Assembly (NCBI GenBank): GCA_963746255.1
Contig: CAVVAJ010000007.1
Location: 682,001 to 746,000, forward strand
DNA: 64,000 nt
Source of the DNA: DAOVXM01 sp963746255
Lineage (GTDB): Bacteria; Chloroflexota; Anaerolineae; Anaerolineales; UBA4823
Direction: 5' to 3'
The position numbers and the translations under genes are program-made. Under the pieces are notes generated by a model that saw only the letters and a program-made list of their open reading frames with translations, made no database searches and was not told the DNA's origin. This document shows, one piece after another, positions 59,067 to 64,000 of this stretch (within the stretch, counting starts at the first letter, position 1; each line of letters begins with the position of its first letter).

Positions 59067-59912
59067 TCATTGCGCCGCTAATGTTGCAATGATTTCCTCG
59101 CAGCCTCCCGCGCGCAGGTAGCCGGCATGTTCGTCAATCGTCTCAAACTTCCGTCCGACGATTTCGGAGCACTCAAACACATAATCGCTGCTTTTCAAAA
59201 ATTTCTCGATTACTTCGCCAGCCCATGACTCCATGATATTTAATCCGATTTCATCATCGGGACGGTTCATTGCGTTGATCCAGATTGCGGCTCCTAATAC
59301 CCCGCAGGCGCCGCCGCTCAAGCCAATCCCGCCCGCCAGCCCAGCCGCCATGACCGTATGCATCTCGGATGCGCCCATCCTTTGGGCCAGCATAGCCGAG
59401 CAGCTTACCGGAGGGGTTGCCGCGCTGATGTCTTCATCAGAAAGCGATGAGTTTATTGCATTAAATGCCAGTGGAGCGTATTTTGCAGCCATACTGAAGC
59501 AGTTTATCGGCCCGCCTTTGAACAGGAACTTGAGCACCTGACGCACCGGATTGTCTCCCTGAAAGTTCATATCCGTTATTTCAAGGCAGTTGATCTCATT
59601 TTTGGTCCGCGTACGGAATGATTCCAAGGTCTTTTGGGAAGCCAATAGTGCCGCGGTTTGTGCCTGCGGACCTGGGCCAAACAAGCGATGAGCCTGTGCT
59701 CCAGCGGCCAGCGCCGCGCCCCACAGCATGCCGCACTGGTAACCTTGGGTCCCTATGCCGCCCGCAAAGAGCATGCTCGCTTTCTGCTCGAGTTTCAATG
59801 GATGACCGAATGAGTCGTCGACGACGCTCATAATCGTTTCTGATCAGGTGCCCTCTTTGAGGAATTTACGTACTATTCCCAGCGATGATATCCCCAGTTG
59901 TGCATCGGCCAT
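59067..59912 (-). CDS. C-GCAxxG-C-C family selenoprotein, UGA at 59846-59844
   Basis: A 281-residue frame from 59912 (AGGAGA site) to 59067 with one internal TGA at codon 23: 'LGIVRKFLKEGT' TGA 'SETIMSVVDDSFGHPL'. Relatives have GTCSE there, the first Cys of the C-GCAxxG-C-C signature, so TGA stands for selenocysteine. The rest follows: 'GTQGYQCGMLWGAALAAG', 'NEINCLEITDM', 'PINCFSMAAKY', 'GLSGGACGVLGAAIW'. The family is a putative redox protein with known Cys and Sec forms. Ignoring the TGA would give a truncated start at 59831 with no ribosome site. A hairpin at 59810-59831 fits a SECIS. Confidence 0.85.
59810..59831 (-). promoter_or_regulatory. Candidate SECIS hairpin of the C-GCAxxG-C-C protein
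   Basis: Minus strand: ATGA, a two-base bulge (GC), the palindrome GTCGTCGACGAC, then TCAT. The apical loop begins about 22 bases after the TGA, inside the bacterial range. The loop lacks the GGU of E. coli fdhF, so this is weaker than the peroxiredoxin SECIS. Confidence 0.5.
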
Positions 59913-59990
59913 GAAGTCTCCTCTCGTAAATCAGTATTTGAATATCAGTCCGTGCACACCTACCTGCATAGCGTGGCAGTACCTGACTTC

Positions 59991-60941
59991 TCATATGGTG
60001 ATAACGACTTTGCCCCTAGCGTGCCCCTTACCGATATAACCGAGAGCAGCTGGGGCTTCGCTCAGTGGGTATGTTTGGTCGATGACCGGCGTGATTTTGC
60101 CGGCTTCTATGAGTTCCTTCAAGACAATCAGGTCCTGGCTGTTTTCTGATGCAACATAAGGACGTCCCACCTGGTGTACGAACATCGATAGCACGAATGC
60201 CTTGATCACGTAACCGATGCCTGCATGACCGCTGTTAGGGACGATAACACCCTGGGGGGTGAGGGCGCGACGAAGGTCTGAGAATGAATGGTTGGCCACG
60301 TTGTCGAGGATGAGGTCGAAGCACGGTCCACTCTGCGTGAAGTCCTCTTTGGTGTAGTCAATGACGTGGTCTGCGCCGATCGATAGGACCATGTCGACGT
60401 TCTTCGTGCTGCACACGCCAGTCACCTCCGCCCCGAACGACTTGGCGATCTGGACCGCGAAAGTTCCGACCCCTCCCGCCGCACCATTGACCAAGATCTT
60501 CTCACCCTCCTGCAGATGCCCCGCATCCCGCAGACCTTGCAGGGCGGTCAGCGCTGCAGTGGGTACGGCCGCAGCTTGCTCGAACGTGAGGTTTGCTGGT
60601 TTCAAGGCTAACTTGCCTGCATCAGCACATGCATACTCAGTGAAGGTGCCTTGACAAGCACCAAAAACCTCATCACCGGTTTTGAACCCGGTCACTTGCT
60701 TGCCAACCTGCTCAACATGCCCGGCCAGATCCCATCCAGGAATATAGTCCTTGGGTTTTGGAAACCCGACCGACAGACGAGCGATCCACGGTTCGCCTTT
60801 CATAGAGAAGTAATCCCCTGCGTTAACGGATGCTGCGCGGATGCGCACAAGGACATCGTTATCCTCGACCGCCGGTTTTGCAACCTCTTTGAGGCTGAGG
60901 GCACTCGGTGAGCCATAGTCATTTTGAACGATTGCTTTCAT
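59991..60941 (-). CDS. NAD(P)-dependent quinone-oxidoreductase-like dehydrogenase
   Basis: A 316-residue medium-chain dehydrogenase without the zinc ligands: GroES-like N-terminus 'MKAIVQNDYGSPSALSLKEV', 'VFGACQGTFTEYA', Rossmann 'GEKILVNGAAGGVGTFAVQI', C-terminal 'GKITPVIDQTYPLSEAPAAL' and 'GHARGKVVI'. It is of the NADPH:quinone reductase/zeta-crystallin type. The ATG at 60941 has GGAGG; the 12 bases before it are not used. The C-GCAxxG-C-C gene follows 78 bases downstream. Confidence 0.92.
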   Translation of the reverse strand: MKAIVQNDYGSPSALSLKEVAKPAVEDNDVLVRIRAASVNAGDYFSMKGEPWIARLSVGFPKPKDYIPGWDLAGHVEQVGKQVTGFKTGDEVFGACQGTFTEYACADAGKLALKPANLTFEQAAAVPTAALTALQGLRDAGHLQEGEKILVNGAAGGVGTFAVQIAKSFGAEVTGVCSTKNVDMVLSIGADHVIDYTKEDFTQSGPCFDLILDNVANHSFSDLRRALTPQGVIVPNSGHAGIGYVIKAFVLSMFVHQVGRPYVASENSQDLIVLKELIEAGKITPVIDQTYPLSEAPAALGYIGKGHARGKVVITI

Positions 60942-61310
60942 GTATTCCTCCAATAAGAATTTGATCCAGCCATATTGAGCCTAGGTCTTAGTATAAGTTG
61001 GAAGATTTATTAGCGGTCCTGGGAAGCAAGCCATCGATAAAACATTGAATGGTTCCATCAGTCTAAGCAGTCAAAAATGACAGGACACAAGTATACCCAA
61101 TTCCTCCTTCGTGGTGAACAATATCTGGTGGGTGGGTACTTCCCTTGAGGAGAAAGAGTTTCATGATGTTGCAGACTGATCATCTACCTGTTGAGCAGCA
61201 ATTTTTTGACACCGCGCTCGCATATCGCTACATCGGTAGACGACAAATCATAACCCGCCATAATGTAATGAGGAAGGCTTGGGAATTATCCTCCCAATAT
61301 TTGCCGGTCG

Positions 61311-61641
61311 ATGAGGAAGTTGCCCCGGGTGACTCAACTCCGCAAGCTAACGCTATTCATCTTGCTGGTGCTGTCCAAAGGTGGTAGCTGTGGCGACACC
61401 ATTCTCAAGGACGTGCAAGCACTCAGTGAGGGGTGGCTCGTTCACAGCACAGGCACTCTCCATTTTACCCTGACAAGCCTGCTGGAGCAGGGGGTGATCC
61501 GGAAATCTGCTGGCGATGGGTGGCTGGTGCAGGAGCTGTAAACACGAATCTTTGTGCAGATGTCCGGTGCCGCTAGTATTACCCTCTGACCCTGGACAGA
61601 CGCCAGGTGTTGGAGCTGGAAATCAATCGTAAGGGTACGAT
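61311..61641 (+). pseudogene. PadR-like transcriptional regulator remnant
   Basis: 'LRKLTLFILLVLSKGGSCGD', 'VQALSEGWLVHSTGTLHFTL', 'LLEQGVIRKSAGDGW' match the winged helix of PadR regulators (SPGTLYxxLxRLLEQGLI). The frame ends early at 61541, and 'LTLDRRQVLELEINR' in another frame continues the family. The 5' part from 61145 is open but unrecognised. 60942-61144 shows no gene. Confidence 0.5.
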
Positions 61642-61886
61642 ATTGGCTGATGCCGATCAGTGAAGGAGAACCATCAGATCAATCTTACTTCACAGCGATA
61701 AACCTATTCCACAGGATTTCTATCTCCTACTTTTGTAGGATGTTAGTATCCACCAAAGAGAAAATCTCCACAGCATTCTGTTGGATGATGTGATTGTCAA
61801 CGTATTGTTTTATAAACTAGTTAGGAAAGATGAAATAATCTTTCCACGGCAGAGCCTAAGTATTGATAATGTAAAAGGAGTAAGAT

Positions 61887-62438
61887 ATGAACATAAGACA
61901 ATTAATTCCTCGAACGGTCATATGGACGCTGATTGTCACCCTAGCGCTCACAACCGTCATGGCTGCTCTCCCCTCCTCAGCTCAAGCAGAATCTACTGAA
62001 GCTGTTTGTAAGAAAGACCATATCGTAAAAGTGGGTGAGACAATCTACCGGATAGCTAGGCATTACGGGCTTGGCGTATACCGGCTTGCCAGGGCAAATA
62101 ATCTTGAAAAGCCCTATCAGATTACTGCTGGGCAGACTCTATGTATACCCGCTACACCGGCGCCAAGCTCAAACTTCAGTTGGACAGTCAGATACTCAAG
62201 TGATCAAATCAAGATCAGTGGGACAGATTTCAAGAAACAACATCTATTTTTTGTCAAAGTGCGGGAGAATGATACCAGCGCATGGTATAAGCTGAGCAAG
62301 GTCATAACAGACCGTCAGGGTGAACTTACAACCAAGCTTAATGTGCCTAAAGATCTGTTAAAGAAACCCAAGTTGACTGTGTGTTTGAAAGATGGGATTA
62401 CAGATTACCTATCATGTAAAACGGTGTACAAGCAGTAA
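61887..62438 (+). CDS. Secreted LysM-domain protein
   Basis: A 183-residue exported protein: signal peptide (about 1-33, ending 'PSSAQAES'), one LysM domain ('HIVKVGETIYRIARHYGLGV', 'LARANNLEKPYQITAGQTLC'), a short linker and a beta-sandwich-like C-terminal domain with two cysteines. It would bind peptidoglycan-like glycan. A GGAG site lies upstream and a strong terminator follows. Confidence 0.88.
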   Translation: MNIRQLIPRTVIWTLIVTLALTTVMAALPSSAQAESTEAVCKKDHIVKVGETIYRIARHYGLGVYRLARANNLEKPYQITAGQTLCIPATPAPSSNFSWTVRYSSDQIKISGTDFKKQHLFFVKVRENDTSAWYKLSKVITDRQGELTTKLNVPKDLLKKPKLTVCLKDGITDYLSCKTVYKQ

Positions 62439-62489
62439 CTTGGGGTGAAACGTAGACCTGAGCAATACCATGTTGCTCACCAGACAACC

Positions 62490-62517
62490 AATGCCGGGCA
62501 TTATGCCCGGCATTTTT
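62490..62517 (+). terminator. Rho-independent terminator after the LysM gene
   Basis: Stem AATGCCGGGC / GCCCGGCATT with a 5-base loop and following T's. Confidence 0.88.
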
Positions 62518-63122
62518 CGATCATCCCCCAGCGGGATAGAGAATCTGGCTGGTATCCAATTCTCGGGAAAATAAACATATTTTGGGGGAGTTGTGATGTG
62601 GCAACTCTATAATGAGTTAATTTTTCCGTGTGGATGTAATATCGAGGATGTGAGCTAAAGCCACAGCTGGGGTAGGTATGTTCATCCCAATTACTAGCAG
62701 CTGGCTGAAAATTTGGCAGCATAACTTTCCACACCCTATTGTATCTGCGGGCGAATACATCTATACTACGGGTGGATACTTTCCGCTCACCTTGGAGGAC
62801 AGTCCATTTTAGGCAACCGGATCTGAAATCGATTGTGCCAGATCACGCAGCTGAACAAGGGAGCACATTGTAAACTGACCCTAATCTCCGTCCAGACTGT
62901 CCCTTCTACATATTGGCCATGCCCAGCATAGTCTTGGTGGACCGCACGCGACGAAGATCATTGATTAATCTTACTATGGCAAGGTCAAAGTCATTGAGTC
63001 ATTGTCATCGATGATACAGGACATATCTGATCTGTACGGAGGGGAAATCCACTGGTAACAATAATCCGGAGTATGGTTGAGTTTCGGGTAATGAAAACTA
63101 TTGAAGGTTGGAGGCACCGCCA
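62518..63122. other. Intergenic region without a supported gene
   Basis: Six hundred bases with only short chance frames on both strands. I see no RNA gene, repeat or clear promoter, apart from the GGAGG site (63110-63114) serving the next gene. Confidence 0.4.
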
Positions 63123-64000
63123 TTGAAGTCGTTAATATTTGTATTCCAATCCACACGCAAATATGCGGGTGTGCTTACCTTGACAATAATCAGTATGCTG
63201 TTGCTCGTCGGAGTACAGTTGTTAGCTCCTTGGCTGGTCAAAACAATGGTAGAGATTGTTACCAATCCGGTTGGAGCCCAGATTGACCTAGCACGTATTA
63301 CACAATTGGCATTGCTGGCATTGCTCGTTTATTTATTACGGGCTGTTCTACAGTTTATCCGTAGTTATATGGCTCACGTTGCCGGCTGGAGTGTGGTCGC
63401 AGACGTCAGAACCAAGGTTTATGAACATATACAACGTTTATCGCTTCGATTCTATGAAGAGAGGCAAACCGGGCAATTGATGTCTCGAGTTGTAAACGAT
63501 ACAGATTTGATTGAGCACCTAATCGCTCATGCTGTGCCGGATATGATCGCAAATACTTTTTTGCTGGTTGGGGTGATTGTGATTTTGGGGAATATAAATT
63601 GGCAGCTCACCTTGTTCAGTATGATCCCGGTCCCATTGATCGTGTTTGCGGTGCAAGGATATACTAAATATGTACGACCTGCTTTTCGAACTCGACAAGC
63701 CGAATTGGGGGAACTCAATGCATCACTCAACGACAATCTCTCTGGTGTTCGAGAAATCAAAGCGTTTACACGCGAGGAAAACGAATCAAATCGGGTCAGC
63801 ACCCATATCATTGGTTATCGAGATTCAATGTTACGAGCTTTGCGCCTGATGGCAACTTTTCATCCGTTTGTTGAGTTTTCAACTTCATTGGGCACAATCG
63901 TATTGATATATTTTGGGGGGCGATTAGTTTTGAATCAGACTTTGGCGATCGATGAATTAGTGGCTTTTTTTCTCTACCTTGAATTACTTTACCAACCGGT
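63123..64000 (+). CDS. ABC exporter, fused membrane/ATPase type (5' part)
   Basis: Begins at a TTG nine bases after GGAGG and is open to the window end: 'SLIFVFQSTRKYAGVLTLTI', then 'WSVVADVRTKVYEHIQRLSL', 'RFYEERQTGQLMSRVVNDT', 'FDELVAF'-like 'IDELVAFFLYLELLYQPV'. This is the six-helix domain of MsbA/LmrA-type half transporters (residues 1-292 visible); the ATPase half lies beyond 64000. Substrate unknown. Confidence 0.88.
   Translation, partial: MKSLIFVFQSTRKYAGVLTLTIISMLLLVGVQLLAPWLVKTMVEIVTNPVGAQIDLARITQLALLALLVYLLRAVLQFIRSYMAHVAGWSVVADVRTKVYEHIQRLSLRFYEERQTGQLMSRVVNDTDLIEHLIAHAVPDMIANTFLLVGVIVILGNINWQLTLFSMIPVPLIVFAVQGYTKYVRPAFRTRQAELGELNASLNDNLSGVREIKAFTREENESNRVSTHIIGYRDSMLRALRLMATFHPFVEFSTSLGTIVLIYFGGRLVLNQTLAIDELVAFFLYLELLYQP

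Noticed and set aside
1..64000. CRISPR array
   Set aside because: No regularly spaced direct repeats with unique spacers; the repeats present are dispersed or inverted.

Overview
The window looks like a chromosomal segment of an uncultured Chloroflexota bacterium, probably Anaerolineae-like. The reasons are: secreted proteins ending in a short 'YxFLPxxxR/K' tail, many BNR/beta-propeller, lamin-tail and LRR surface proteins, small conserved proteins of a kind I associate with that phylum, NarL-type and OmpR-type two-component systems, and GNAT/thiolase/DUF35 operons. Phylum is an inference from protein style; no rRNA gene is present. A remarkable number of genes carry single-base frameshifts, mostly apparent insertions, so many entries are marked pseudogene even though the protein is conserved on both sides of the shift. 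Raw long-read error and real decay cannot be told apart from one sequence.

Layout. 0-2.3 kb: a GC-rich, repeatedly frameshifted secreted-protein gene, one copy of a 1-kb inverted duplication, and a tiny secreted peptide. 2.5-9.1 kb: a NarL-type two-component system next to a MacAB-like exporter (ATPase, FtsX-type permease, collapsed remnant of a second permease, membrane-fusion lipoprotein). 9.1-11.5 kb: an hsdM relic, a zinc-ribbon protein and a beta-propeller surface protein. 11.6-20.4 kb: a catabolic locus joining a three-subunit molybdenum hydroxylase, FdrA, DUF1116, DUF2877 (the E. coli AllF/AllG/AllH set) and a cyclase-family metal hydrolase. It may be an N-heterocycle or ureide pathway ending in carbamoyl phosphate. 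20.4-22.6 kb: a tight GNAT-thiolase-DUF35 operon whose thiolase lacks the usual nucleophilic Cys.

22.8-58.3 kb: this stretch is bracketed by two same-orientation 3' fragments of a tRNA-Lys gene broken at the anticodon loop, which suggests a 35.5-kb integrated island. Next to the left fragment lie truncated remains of a tyrosine recombinase and a transposase. The interior holds a sortilin-like surface protein, a fatty-acid desaturase, a selenocysteine peroxiredoxin, a plant-style LRR lipoprotein, several repeat families, three decayed glycosyltransferases, a TGS GTPase, an enolase-superfamily enzyme, a two-component / universal-stress / anion-binding / Na-Pi-like transporter cluster (45-52.4 kb), an extracellular nuclease, a lamin-tail protein and a subtilase.

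58.3-64 kb: an AddA-like nuclease fragment, a second selenoprotein (C-GCAxxG-C-C family), a quinone-oxidoreductase-like dehydrogenase, a PadR remnant, a secreted LysM protein and the start of an ABC exporter cut by the window end.

The strongest discoveries are two in-frame UGA codons placed exactly at conserved catalytic/redox cysteines and followed by hairpins at bacterial SECIS distance (28,644 and 59,844). Next are the molybdenum hydroxylase-FdrA-AllGH locus, the tRNA-bounded island, and the MshEN/Usp-substrate-binding protein-transporter stress cluster.
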